DNA of 64,000 nt from Caballeronia hypogeia (GCF_001544875.2 NZ_FCOA02000003.1:1-64000), one strand, 5' to 3'; positions 48,837-57,121 are shown, counted from the stretch's first letter. Translations and numbers: made by a program. Notes: a model not told the origin generated them from the sequence alone.

Positions 48837-49103
48837 CTCCCCCCCTCCCTCGGCAGTTTCCCTTTTTTGTTCATCCAGACGGCGCGCATCGATTTGCGTA
48901 GCAATCCAAACTTGATTCTTTGCGGGAAACTGGCGAATCGCTGAACGAATCGGCGATGCGTTTTGGACCTTAGGAAAAGGACGAAAACGCTGCCGTTGCA
49001 ATCCGGTCCAAGCGTTATTCGACATTTGAGACACGCAGCTTTCGCGTGTCCCTGGAGGCCAGCGCGAATTCGACCACCGCGTGCACGACGCTTGCGCGAA
49101 AAA

Positions 49104-49130
49104 GAAAAAGCCCTTGAAGATCAAGGGCTT
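49104..49130 (-). terminator. Terminator of a lost tRNA-Ser gene
   Basis: Stem aagcccttga / tcaagggctt with a 2-base loop is followed on the minus strand by TTTCTTTTTC. It lies 7 bp beyond the tRNA-like 3' end and would have terminated that minus-strand tRNA. Confidence 0.6.
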
Positions 49131-49137
49131 GAAATTC

Positions 49138-49150
49138 TGGCGGAGAGAGG
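49138..49150 (-). other. Candidate attachment site: 3' end of a tRNA-Ser
   Basis: On the minus strand CCTCTCTCCGCCA matches the acceptor-stem 3' strand, discriminator and CCA of a Burkholderia-like tRNA-Ser. The rest of the tRNA is absent, as expected for the short copy left at the far end of an element inserted in a tRNA 3' end. A P4-type integrase starts 98 bp away. A local 6-bp hairpin (ggcgga/tccgcc) overlaps, so chance is not excluded. Confidence 0.5.
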
Positions 49151-49247
49151 GTCCGCCAACAAAGCACAAAAGCGAACAATCGCGAACTATGAGCAAGCTA
49201 TTTATCAAAAGGAGTTGGGGAATTTTGTTGTTTGAATTCATTCGTTC

Positions 49248-50549
49248 ATGTACGCTCCAATTCACGAATCTATGGCGGGTTCAATGGCGGGTTATGGAGG
49301 GTATGTGCCGAAAGTAGCGAAAGAGCTTGGCGCACTGGCCGTATCGCGCCTGAAAGAGCTGGGAACCTATCCGGTTGGCAAAGTGGCGGGGCTTTATCTG
49401 CAAGTCTCTTCGCCAACGGCGCGTTCATGGATCCTGCGTGTGAAGATTGGTGACAAGCGTCGCGAGATCGGGCTAGGTGCGTACCCAGCGATTAGCCTGA
49501 AGGAGGCCCACGAACGCGCGCAGGCTGAGCGCGACAAGATCCGGGCTGGCGTCGATCCTATCCTTGAGCGCAAGGCGGCTGAGAGCGCGCTACGCGCCGC
49601 ACAGATCTCCGAGATCACATTCGCAGAAGCAGCGAAGCAGTTCATCGGCTCCCGCGCGCACGGCTGGAAGAACGCAAAGCACGGCGATCAATGGCGCAAC
49701 ACCATCGCGGAATACGCCGAGCCGGTCCTCGGCAAGATCCTCGTTCGCCATATCACGCGCGAGCACGTGCTCCAAGTGCTTGAGCCGATTTGGACGACGA
49801 AGACCGAAACAGCTTCCCGAGTGCGTGGCCGCATCGAGAATATCCTCGACTGGGCTCGCGTTAAGGGCTATCGCTCAGGCGAGAATCCAGCGCTGTGGCG
49901 CGGTAATCTGGATCACTTGTTGGCGAAACCTTCGACGGTGGCGACCGTGCGCCATCACCTTGCACTGCCCTATCAGGAAATGGGCGTCTTCATGAAGGCG
50001 CTGCGCGCGATTGATGCGACCGGCTCGCGATGCCTTGAGTTCACCATCCTGACCTCGGCGCGCTCAGGAGAGGCCCGCGCCGCACGCTGGTCGGAATTTG
50101 ATTTGGATGCCGGTATCTGGCGCGTCCCTGCCGAGCGCATGAAGTTGAAGAAGGAGCATCGCGTTCCTCTACCCAAGACGGCGATCGACCTACTGCGCGC
50201 CCTACCACAACCCGCAGACGATGACCGAACTGGACTGGTTTTCCCGAGTCCACGCGGCAAAGTGCTCAGCGACATGACGTTGCTGATGATTGTGCGCCGT
50301 CTTGGCGTCGCAGCCACGCCCCACGGTATGCGCTCGACGTTTAAGGATTGGGCAACCGAACTCACCAATCATCCGCGCGAACTCATCGAGGTCGCGCTCG
50401 CGCACGTTCCAGGGGACGCAAGTGAAATGGCTTACTGGCGTGGCGATGTTCTCGAACGGCGTCGCCAACTTATGACCGATTGGGCCACGTACATAGGTGT
50501 TGTCCGGACGTCCAACAGTGAGTTGCCTTTCGCCGCGAATCGCGGCTGA
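49248..50549 (+). CDS. P4-type tyrosine integrase
   Basis: A site-specific recombinase of 433 residues with an N-terminal arm domain (DUF4102-like: GLYLQVSSPTARSWILRVKIG, IGLGAYPAISLKEAHERA), a central SAM-like core-binding domain and the catalytic domain. The active-site set is visible: Arg in SARSGEARAARW, HGMRST (H-x-x-R), ALAHVPGD and the nucleophile Tyr in MAYWRGD. Such integrases use tRNA 3' ends. The ATG at 49248 lacks a ribosome site; a GTG at 49305 after GGAGG gives VPKVAKELGAL and may be the true start. Confidence 0.92.
   Translation: MYAPIHESMAGSMAGYGGYVPKVAKELGALAVSRLKELGTYPVGKVAGLYLQVSSPTARSWILRVKIGDKRREIGLGAYPAISLKEAHERAQAERDKIRAGVDPILERKAAESALRAAQISEITFAEAAKQFIGSRAHGWKNAKHGDQWRNTIAEYAEPVLGKILVRHITREHVLQVLEPIWTTKTETASRVRGRIENILDWARVKGYRSGENPALWRGNLDHLLAKPSTVATVRHHLALPYQEMGVFMKALRAIDATGSRCLEFTILTSARSGEARAARWSEFDLDAGIWRVPAERMKLKKEHRVPLPKTAIDLLRALPQPADDDRTGLVFPSPRGKVLSDMTLLMIVRRLGVAATPHGMRSTFKDWATELTNHPRELIEVALAHVPGDASEMAYWRGDVLERRRQLMTDWATYIGVVRTSNSELPFAANRG
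49272..49293 (+). repeat. Tandem 10-bp repeat near integrase start
   Basis: atggcgggtt occurs at 49272-49281 and 49284-49293 (12-bp period), encoding the MAGSMAGY segment. If translation starts at GTG 49305, this is untranslated leader and could bind integrase or a directionality factor. Confidence 0.4.
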
Positions 50550-50571
50550 TACCACCACAATATTCAGACAA

Positions 50572-51300
50572 ATGGATGAACTTGACCTGTTCCGGATCGC
50601 CGATACATATACGCTGACCGTCGCGGCGGCACTGATAGTCGGAGTAAAGCCGAGTCGTATTCGTCGGCCCAACCGACAGACGATACGGCGTTTCCATCTT
50701 GCGCGCCTAGAACGGAAAGATGCGGGTGCTGACGAGATCGATGACGCGCCGGACGCCTTCAATGCGGCGCTACAGTCACTCACGCATGCGGTTGAACGTG
50801 GTTCGCTTCCCGCAACAAAGTGCTATCGGGGTGTCGATCCCGACATACTCATCGAATTGTCTCTTATACACGAGCACAAAGATGGAGTCGAGATCGTCGG
50901 CGAGATCGATCTGAGCAAAACGACTGTAGCCGCCGACGACCTGAAGAGTTGGCTCTCGTCGCGCGGAGTGAAGTCTGGATTTTTCTTCCCGGAGTCGAGC
51001 CAGACGCCCGCATATCTCGACCGGAACCATGCGCGTTTCTCCCCAAAACTCGCCGCCGCAGTAAAGGTCTGGCTCGCGATGGAGGACGAGAATCTGCGTC
51101 GATCGCGAGGCGTAGTCGCGGCGATCAAGAGCTGGCTCAAATCGCGGTACGACGAACTTGAACTATTCCACGAACAGGACTCTACGAAGAACGGCGTCAA
51201 GGTCAAGGCCAGAGAAATGAACAATACGGCGATCGAAGAAATTTCAAAGGTGGCGAATTGGCGACCGAAGGGAGGGGCGGTTAGAACCCCCGGCGAATAA
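50572..51300 (+). CDS. Hypothetical island protein with PKLAAAV...KVANW motif
   Basis: A 242-residue protein whose C-terminal 90 residues match a motif seen in many island-encoded proteins: YLDRNHARFSPKLAAAVKVW, an amphipathic KSWL segment, then IEEISKVANWRPKGGAV at the end. The N-terminal part is helical and acidic. No enzymatic residue is evident. The ATG at 50572 is preferred over an upstream frame that overlaps the integrase end. Codon use is more A/T-rich than the chromosome. Confidence 0.65.
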   Translation: MDELDLFRIADTYTLTVAAALIVGVKPSRIRRPNRQTIRRFHLARLERKDAGADEIDDAPDAFNAALQSLTHAVERGSLPATKCYRGVDPDILIELSLIHEHKDGVEIVGEIDLSKTTVAADDLKSWLSSRGVKSGFFFPESSQTPAYLDRNHARFSPKLAAAVKVWLAMEDENLRRSRGVVAAIKSWLKSRYDELELFHEQDSTKNGVKVKAREMNNTAIEEISKVANWRPKGGAVRTPGE

Positions 51301-51430
51301 GCCACCCACCCAACCGAACAAGCCACCCATCCCACCTGAGCCTTGCTGGACTTGGGTCTTGCGCGTCTGGTAGACCTATCCGCCCGTCTGCCTACCTTCC
51401 GGGGTGGGTGAGTTTTTTGCAAGCCACCCA
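51299..51430 (+). repeat. Iteron-like repeats AAGCCACCCA
   Basis: Three direct copies lie at 51299-51308, 51320-51329 and 51421-51430; the first two are 21 bp apart, two helical turns. An inverted relative (GGGTGGGTG at 51402-51410) can pair with the third copy to make a hairpin around a T6 run. The stretch precedes the AlpA and replication genes. Confidence 0.45.
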
Positions 51431-51495
51431 CCTGTCAAACGTGCACCGACATTGTGATCATCCGCTCAACGATCAATTTCGAACGGAGAAGAACA

Positions 51496-51717
51496 ATGTC
51501 GATGAAATCAATGGCGATAGTTCGTGGAGGAACGAAGCGCCCGGCATCAGCAGCAGAATACATCGGCGTCGGCATGACCAAGCTCTGGGATTTGGTAAAG
51601 AACGACCCGGACTTCCCGACGCCCTTCAAACTTGGCGAGCGCACGACACTCTTTTACACGACCGAACTCGATGAATACCTGGCGAGCAAGGCCAATGCGC
51701 AGCGGAAGGTTGCATGA
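51496..51717 (+). CDS. AlpA-family DNA-binding regulator
   Basis: A 73-residue winged-helix/excisionase-like protein: SAAEYIGVGMTKLWDLVKND (helix-turn-helix), PDFPTPFKLGERTTLFY (wing) and ELDEYLAS. AlpA-type proteins activate or steer excision of P4-like elements. GGAGAAGAACA precedes the ATG at 51496. It overlaps the next gene by ATGA. Confidence 0.85.
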   Translation: MSMKSMAIVRGGTKRPASAAEYIGVGMTKLWDLVKNDPDFPTPFKLGERTTLFYTTELDEYLASKANAQRKVA

Positions 51718-52118
51718 ACGCACGCACGATCGGCAACCTCATGACGCCCTGGATGGCTGACCTTGTGTCCCGTCGCGCCGATTTCGCTCGCGCGATCCGT
51801 GCTTTGAACGATGCCCTAGCCGCAGACGACTCGCGCGGCAAAGACGTTGCGGCGGACGCGAACAGCAACGGTATTGCAGACGATGTGCGCCAGTCCACGT
51901 TCGACGGCGATGAAGTTCACGTGGAAGTCGTCATTCATGATCCGCGTGTTTGTGCGCTCATCACCCGTCTTAATGAGGCGCTCTATCAAGACTTCCTGAA
52001 TCAGGAGATTCCGTTCACGTCGAATCAGGCCGACAAGGATGAACTGACGCGCCCTTTGTGCCACTCGCTTAAGGTCTTCATCCAGATCGCAAGTGCTGGC
52101 AAGGTGAAAGCATCGTGA
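51714..52118 (+). CDS. Hypothetical island protein
   Basis: A 134-residue acidic protein with no family I recognise. The overlap with alpA upstream (ATGA) and with the replication gene downstream (GTGA) shows it belongs to a tightly packed operon. A DNA-metabolism role is only suggested by position. Confidence 0.6.
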   Translation: MNARTIGNLMTPWMADLVSRRADFARAIRALNDALAADDSRGKDVAADANSNGIADDVRQSTFDGDEVHVEVVIHDPRVCALITRLNEALYQDFLNQEIPFTSNQADKDELTRPLCHSLKVFIQIASAGKVKAS

Positions 52119-53014
52119 TTGTCGCACCTGACTTCCCGGACCACTGGAAGACGCGCATGCTGGTAGACCTTCTCGGTGGCGATGAGGTAGCGCCTGTGTA
52201 CGTCATTCGTCTCTGGGCGCATTGTCAGCAGCGCCGCACTTCCGTTTTCGATTCTCTTCCGACTGCAGCGCTGCGTGCGATCTGCCGCTATGTCGGTGAC
52301 GCACAGGCGTTCGAGAACGCGCTCTTAGACGCCGGATTCATTTCGCGCATCGATTCCAAGCTCACGGTGACAGGATGGGACGAATACAACGCTTCGTTGC
52401 TCGCGAACTGGGCAAACGGGGCCAAGGGTGGACGCCCCAAGAAGGCCGACCCGGAGCCGACGGACAACCCGCCGGAAACCCATGGGTTACCCATGGGCAA
52501 GCCGTCGCAAACCCATGGAAAACCCACGGCAAATCCGCGTGAAACCCATCGCGAACCGATAAGAGAGGATAAGACTAGAGAAGAATCTAAAACCTTAACC
52601 AACACTGACGTGTTGGTTGTCGCCAGCAATGCTGACGACCAACTCGCCGCCGACTCTCCTGCTCGTCCGAAGGATGCCCTTCCCGACTGCCCGCACCAGA
52701 AACTCATCGGCTTGTACGCGGAGCGTTTGGCCGAACTTCCCCAGCCGCGCATCTGGGAAGGCGAACGCCAGAAGTCGATGCGCGCACGCTGGCGGTGGGT
52801 CCTGACGGCGAAGAAGCCTGACGGCACGCGGTACGCGACCGATGAGCAGTCGGCGCTGGATTACTTCAGCCGCTTCTTCTGGTACGTCAGCGAGAGCGAC
52901 TTCCTGACGGGACGTAACGGTAAGTGGACTGGCTGTGACCTTGCCTGGCTCATGAAGTCCGAAAACTTTAACAAGGTGATTCAAGGCAATTACCAAAACA
53001 AGAGTGCCGCCTGA
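52115..53014 (+). CDS. Phage-type replication protein
   Basis: A 299-residue protein with an N-terminal domain of the phage replication-initiator type (DFPDHWKTRMLVDLLGGDEVAP, VYVIRLWAHCQQRR), a low-complexity linker (residues about 105-150) with repeated ETHG/PMGKP-like peptides, and a C-terminal domain with RWRWVLTAKKPDGTRY. Placed next to DnaB, it probably recruits or loads the helicase. GTG start at 52115 overlaps the preceding stop. Confidence 0.65.
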   Translation: MIVAPDFPDHWKTRMLVDLLGGDEVAPVYVIRLWAHCQQRRTSVFDSLPTAALRAICRYVGDAQAFENALLDAGFISRIDSKLTVTGWDEYNASLLANWANGAKGGRPKKADPEPTDNPPETHGLPMGKPSQTHGKPTANPRETHREPIREDKTREESKTLTNTDVLVVASNADDQLAADSPARPKDALPDCPHQKLIGLYAERLAELPQPRIWEGERQKSMRARWRWVLTAKKPDGTRYATDEQSALDYFSRFFWYVSESDFLTGRNGKWTGCDLAWLMKSENFNKVIQGNYQNKSAA

Positions 53015-53180
53015 TTCAAAATGGCGCAGCAAGGCAGGAAATCGGGCGCTGGCTGGTCTGGAATTGGTCGGGCAATGGGTAGGTGTGGTTCCGAGGGTTC
53101 ATCAAGGCCGCAGCGGGCTCTTAGACAGATTCAAGAAAGTTCATGGTTCAGTATAACTAATCTATTTCCAAGGAAAAACA

Positions 53181-54542
53181 ATGGACATGCAACGCGCTGT
53201 GCCTCATGCGGTCGAGGCCGAACAATCTGTCATCGGCGGGCTACTGCTCGACGGCGACGCGATCGACCGCATCGGCGATCTGCGCGCTGAGCATTTTTTC
53301 CGCGCCGACCATCGCGCGATCTTCGCCCAGGTGGTCGAGTTGATCTCGTCCGGCGCTGGCGCGGATACGATCACCGTCTTTGAGCGCCTGCAAGCGCAAG
53401 GCCGCGCTGCAGACGTCGGCGGACTGGCGTACCTGAACGAACTCGTGCAGAACACGCCGAGTTCGGCGAACATCGCGCGCTACGCCGAGATCGTCCGCGA
53501 CCGCGCGCAGAAGCGTGGCCTGCTGTCGGTGGCATCGGAAATTCGGGATTCCGTCGGGGCAGCGCCGGAAAGCGCCGATGTGCTGATCGACCGGGCATCC
53601 GCAAAGCTTGAGGCGCTCGGCGAAGCCACGGTCAAGCGTGAGCCGAAGCTTGCCGCCAAAGGGTTGGCTGACCACATCAACGTGATCGACAAGCGGTCGC
53701 GAGGTGCTGAACGAGTGATTAGCACCGGGCTGGACGCAATCGACAAGCAACTGAACGGCGGGCTTCGGCCCGGATGGCTGGTGATTCTCGCCGCGCGCCC
53801 GGGCATGGGGAAGACTGCCTTGGCGCTCAACGTCGCGACGCACGTTGCCGCCGACCACAGCGCGCTCTTCCTGTCGATGGAAATGCCGGAATCGGAAATC
53901 CACGACCGGAACATCGCCTCGCTCGGTCGGCTTCCGCTTGATACGGTGATGTTGGCTCCGGAAGACGACAAAGAGTTTTGGAACCGCGTCACTGCGGCGG
54001 CGATGAAGGTCAAGGATCTGAACTTGCACATCGACGACCAAGCGGCCCTGCGGATGCTCGACGTGCGCTCGAAAGCGCGCCTCGTGAAGCGAAAGGCCGG
54101 ACTCGACTTGATCGTGATCGATTACCTTCAGCTGATGACCGGCGACGGCGCGAACCGCAACGCCGAGATCGAAGGCATCTCGCGCGGCCTCAAGGCGTTG
54201 GCGAAGGAATTGAACGTTGCGATCATCGCACTCGCGCAGCTCAACCGGAAGGTCGAGGAACGTGCAAATCGCCTGCCGATGCTTTCCGATCTTCGCGATT
54301 CGGGATCTATCGAACAGGACGCGGATGCAGTGCTTTTTATCCACCGCGAAGAAATCTCGAACCCGAATTGCGAAGCGCAGTTTCACGGCTTCGCGCAACT
54401 GCGCGTCGCCAAGTTCCGCCATGGACGCATCGGCGACATTCCGCTGACGTATCGCGGCGAGTTCATGCGTTTCGAGAACCACGCGGGCGCATGGCCTACG
54501 GCAATTGTTACGAAGACATCCCGCAAGCGGGGTTTTGATTGA
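53181..54542 (+). CDS. dnaB: Replicative DnaB-like helicase
   Basis: A 453-residue hexameric helicase. The N-terminal DnaB-N domain begins PHAVEAEQSVIGGLLLDGDA; the RecA-like core has Walker A ARPGMGKTA (about residue 210), Walker B LIVIDYLQLMTG and the LRDSGSIEQDADAVLFIHR sensor/arginine-finger segment. AAGGAAAAACA precedes the ATG. It is an element-encoded copy, closer to phage helicases than to a housekeeping gene, as judged by its neighbours. Confidence 0.92.
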   Translation: MDMQRAVPHAVEAEQSVIGGLLLDGDAIDRIGDLRAEHFFRADHRAIFAQVVELISSGAGADTITVFERLQAQGRAADVGGLAYLNELVQNTPSSANIARYAEIVRDRAQKRGLLSVASEIRDSVGAAPESADVLIDRASAKLEALGEATVKREPKLAAKGLADHINVIDKRSRGAERVISTGLDAIDKQLNGGLRPGWLVILAARPGMGKTALALNVATHVAADHSALFLSMEMPESEIHDRNIASLGRLPLDTVMLAPEDDKEFWNRVTAAAMKVKDLNLHIDDQAALRMLDVRSKARLVKRKAGLDLIVIDYLQLMTGDGANRNAEIEGISRGLKALAKELNVAIIALAQLNRKVEERANRLPMLSDLRDSGSIEQDADAVLFIHREEISNPNCEAQFHGFAQLRVAKFRHGRIGDIPLTYRGEFMRFENHAGAWPTAIVTKTSRKRGFD

Positions 54543-54664
54543 ACCGCAGCATACCTCCAACCAAGAAAAAAACAGGGACACGCAACACGACATAAGTGCA
54601 AAAGGTCATCCAATTCCCGTCGCCCGAACGTTCGCCGAGGCAACCGCGGCCAGCGCAACGATTT

Positions 54665-54682
54665 CGCGGGTTGCCACCCGCG
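54665..54682. promoter_or_regulatory. Hairpin upstream of a small gene's ribosome site
   Basis: cgcgggt, tgcc, acccgcg gives a perfect 7-bp stem, 14 bp before the AGAGG of the gene at 54710. It may influence translation. Confidence 0.35.
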
Positions 54683-54709
54683 CCGAACCACAACGAAAGA
54701 GGCTCAACT

Positions 54710-55042
54710 ATGAAGTTTTTCGCATACCAATCCCTGCCGACCGACCCGAAGGCCCGCCAAGATGCGCTCTGCGTAGCAATGTCACATTACATTGAAATCC
54801 TCAATGAAAATTGCAGCAAGATCGACGCCCTTGCGCAGGCGGGCATGTTCTATCTACGTGGCAATGAGGCGCGCGGGAACGACGGTGATGCAGTCTCGCA
54901 TGGCCTGTTTTCGACCATCAGCGATTGCACGGCAGACGGCACGCTTGACGAGTTGCGCAAAACGATCGAAGTGATGAAGGGCGAGTTCAAGGCAATCCAA
55001 AACCAGACTCCCAGCGACCAGGTTGCCTCGCGCGCCAAGTAG
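54710..55042 (+). CDS. Hypothetical helical protein
   Basis: A 110-residue helical protein (MKFFAYQSLPTDPKARQDAL, a centre with DGDAVSHGLFSTISDC). AGAGG 6 nt upstream supports ATG 54710. The frame is open further back to a GTG at 54596, which would add a Pro/Arg-rich 38-residue leader; that start has no ribosome site. Not recognised. Confidence 0.65.
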   Translation: MKFFAYQSLPTDPKARQDALCVAMSHYIEILNENCSKIDALAQAGMFYLRGNEARGNDGDAVSHGLFSTISDCTADGTLDELRKTIEVMKGEFKAIQNQTPSDQVASRAK

Positions 55043-55120
55043 CTGCAACCGTCGCCCCGCCGTCATGGAACACGGGCGGCGTGGCAGGAAATTTCGCGCT
55101 GGATGTCGTCGGCGCGCTGC

Positions 55121-55586
55121 ATGGAACCAATCAAATGCCAGACGAATCGATCGGATCAATCCGTCCGCCGCGATCTGCGCAGCGTGTGTATCCATGAGCA
55201 TGGGCACGCTGCCGTTGCGTGGCATTTCGGCATTCCGGGTCGAGTGACCATCTTTGAGAACGAGAACGGATCGGCGAAAGGGGAACTGTTCTTTGGGCTA
55301 TTTCACGCGCTACCGGAACGGAACCTCACAATCCCATCGCATGATCGGGCTGGTAGGGATTGTCGCCGAAGCGCTTGACGATGACCCAAGCTACGAAGGC
55401 TGGTTTCTCATTGGCTCAATCGAATTTGGTATCGAGAAACTATCCGACACGGGACCCGAGATGGCGGGCGACTTCAGCGAAGCAGACATTGACGAGTGCC
55501 TGTCTCTGCTTAGAACACTATGGCCTTCGGTAGAGTTGGCGGCAACGTTGGAAGGCAAGTCTTTTCTCGCTAGCCTGGAGGGTTGA
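55121..55586 (+). pseudogene. HEHGH metallopeptidase-like gene, frameshifted
   Basis: One frame gives a helical start, then the zinc-protease-like motif HEHGHAAVAWHFGIP (codons 55193-55237) and FENENGSAKG. Near 55280-55300 the coding signal moves one base forward, continuing as GYFTRYRNG, MIGLVGIVAEALDDD and a helical acidic end to 55586. A +1 shift around the GGGG run at 55280-55283 joins them. The intact relative would be a short HExxH protein of about 150 residues. Pseudogene, sequencing error and programmed frameshift all remain possible. Confidence 0.55.
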
Positions 55587-55748
55587 GACATGCGGAGGCG
55601 CGGTAAGGCAGAAAATCCCTCGGTGGCTGGCACAGAAAAGGACGGGAAATAGTCCGTAGCTGCTTCACTGTCGAAGCCCTCTTAAAGCCCTATAACCAGT
55701 CCTACGAGCAGTTCAAAGTTTTAGGATTACTAAATTCATTAGGAAAGC

Positions 55749-55940
55749 ATGTCCAACACAGAAAACGCAAAGCGCGCCGCCGTGCGTGCATTAAACCGGG
55801 TACGCGGCATCCGCGCCACTGTCGAAGAGCGCGACCGCCTATATCGCGCCGCGCCGTCCGACGCGCCGGGCGATGTGCTCGAGCGCCTACGGGCGAATGC
55901 GAAGGTCCGCGCCGCCGTGCTGAAGGAGTTGAACCGATGA
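55749..55940 (+). CDS. Small hypothetical protein
   Basis: A 63-residue, Arg/Ala-rich helical protein. AGGAAAGC lies directly before the ATG, and the stop overlaps the next start (ATGA), indicating a real operon gene. No family recognised. Confidence 0.6.
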   Translation: MSNTENAKRAAVRALNRVRGIRATVEERDRLYRAAPSDAPGDVLERLRANAKVRAAVLKELNR

Positions 55941-56383
55941 GCAAGAAGGAGCCCCGCAAGAGTAGTACGCTCGCCGAGCGCACGGAAGCCCGCACACGCC
56001 GCTTTTTTGCCAAGGCCGGTATCTTGCGCATTCCGGCGAGCGTCATCGCATTGAACATCGAGCGCGCAGAGCAGCGTGCCGCCCGGAAGGCCGAAGAGCG
56101 GGCCGAAGAGCTTCGCGCTCGGTATGCCAATCATATGAGCGTAACCGCCGCTGCATCGGAACTTGGCATCCCGCGTGATCGCTTGTTCACGGTCCTGCGG
56201 CGTGAAGGCTGGCTGTACCGCGACCACACCCGCAAATGGAAGGCGACGGATAAGGCTGTTTCCGATGGTTGGATCGTCATGCGCGGTCGCGAGGCTGTCG
56301 CATGGCCACAACTGACGCCAGCCGGTCGCGCGGAGATTGAGCGACGCCTTGGCACGAGCGGGAACAACGAAAGCGCTGAGTAG
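55937..56383 (+). CDS. Phage antirepressor-like protein (KilA-C domain)
   Basis: A 148-residue protein. The first 60 residues are basic and helical; residues about 68-145 form a KilA-C/ANT domain: VTAAASELGIPRDRLFTVLRREGWLYRD, then WIVMRGREAVAWPQLTPAGRAEIERRL. Antirepressors inactivate lysogenic repressors, so this likely belongs to the element's decision module. A terminator follows. Confidence 0.8.
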   Translation: MSKKEPRKSSTLAERTEARTRRFFAKAGILRIPASVIALNIERAEQRAARKAEERAEELRARYANHMSVTAAASELGIPRDRLFTVLRREGWLYRDHTRKWKATDKAVSDGWIVMRGREAVAWPQLTPAGRAEIERRLGTSGNNESAE

Positions 56384-56453
56384 CGCGCCGACCATCGTGC
56401 GAGCTTCGGCCTGTTCACGCGCGACGGGGGATACAACGGACGCCTCAATCCTT

Positions 56454-56477
56454 GCCCGGCCCTGCGCCGGGCTTTTT
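56454..56477 (+). terminator. Terminator after the antirepressor gene
   Basis: gcccggc, cctgc, gccgggc followed by TTTTT: a 7-bp GC stem with a T run, 70 bp after the antirepressor stop. Confidence 0.8.
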
Positions 56478-56499
56478 GTATCGGGTCGGCAAGGCCCCG

Positions 56500-56670
56500 G
56501 TGCGGCCCGTCGATATCGGCGATGGCGGCGCGCACTTCGTCCGGCGTGGCGTCCGCCTGGCCCATCACCTAGGTGAGATAGTCGCGGCGCATTCTCTCAT
56601 CGCGCAGGAAGTCAACCACGTCCCATAGTCGCGGCGGCCCGCCCCCGCCCCATTCAATCGGGCGCGTCAC
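56500..56670 (-). pseudogene. Broken small phage-like gene
   Basis: On the minus strand a GTG at 56670 opens a frame reading TRPIEWGGGGPPRLWDVV, then DFLRDERMRRDYLT, closed by TAG at 56569-56571. In the same frame the reading continues VMGQADATPDEVRAAIADID, which looks like the same protein interrupted by a nonsense codon. The 3' end is not defined, as the frame runs on into the terminator and antirepressor antisense. No family recognised. Confidence 0.4.
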
Positions 56671-56929
56671 GGGTTTTCTCTTAGCACGTGTTCCGCGAGA
56701 TAGGTTCACAGTGTCTCATTCATGCGGGTTTGTCAGCCGTCGCGCGGAAGCATCGCCGCAGCGTCTGTATCGGAACCTAGACGATGCTCGGCACAAAATC
56801 CATACAGCTTGAATCCCGCACGTCTGCGCCCGCATGAACGGCGACCTCGAACGCATCGTCACCGAGCGTGCTGACAAACAACCTGAAATCGCGCAAAGCC
56901 AAGCCGCTTAAGGCGCGCAAGGGAATCTG

Positions 56930-57121
56930 ATGAAGAGCGCGACCGAATTTTCTTACGCCATACGCGCGCGGGCGCGCGCCCGCGCACGCGAGTACTTGCC
57001 TGGACACATCGCCGCATGGATTCTCGTGTGGACAAGTGGAAAACGCGAGACCGGTTGCGTCGCAACGAATGCGAGCATGAAGCCTCATTCATACACGGAT
57101 AGGACGGAACCGACCCAATGA
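56930..57121 (+). CDS. Small Arg-rich protein, coupled to next gene
   Basis: A 63-residue frame preceded by AAGGGA at 6 nt. It contains an alternating Arg-Ala run (RARARARARE) encoded by a GC palindrome around 56966-56988. The stop overlaps the start of the next gene (ATGA), which supports real translation. Not recognised. Confidence 0.45.
   Translation: MKSATEFSYAIRARARARAREYLPGHIAAWILVWTSGKRETGCVATNASMKPHSYTDRTEPTQ

Larger units (their letters stand above)
48600..49247. other. Junction region before the integrated element
   Basis: A 648-bp stretch without a supported gene. It contains a large stem-loop (48727-48836), a terminator (49104-49130) and the tRNA-Ser-like 3' end (49138-49150) that marks the left edge of the element. 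A minus-strand frame at 48644-48904 overlaps the stem-loop and is not supported. Confidence 0.5.
56384..56929. other. Gap with terminator and a decayed minus-strand gene
   Basis: A 546-bp stretch in the element. It holds the terminator at 56454-56477 and a broken minus-strand frame around 56500-56670. The rest (56671-56929) has only short frames: for example a 25-codon plus-strand frame (MNGDLERIVTERADKQPEIAQ...) near 56834, which I cannot support. Confidence 0.4.

Noticed and set aside
48644..48904. 86-codon minus-strand frame before the island
   Set aside because: Runs through the large stem-loop, starts at an unsupported TTG and has no family features; a membrane-like C-terminus keeps a small doubt.
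53021..53290. 89-codon plus-strand frame overlapping the dnaB start
   Set aside because: Overlaps dnaB out of frame by over 100 bp and is Arg-rich; dnaB has its own strong ribosome site.
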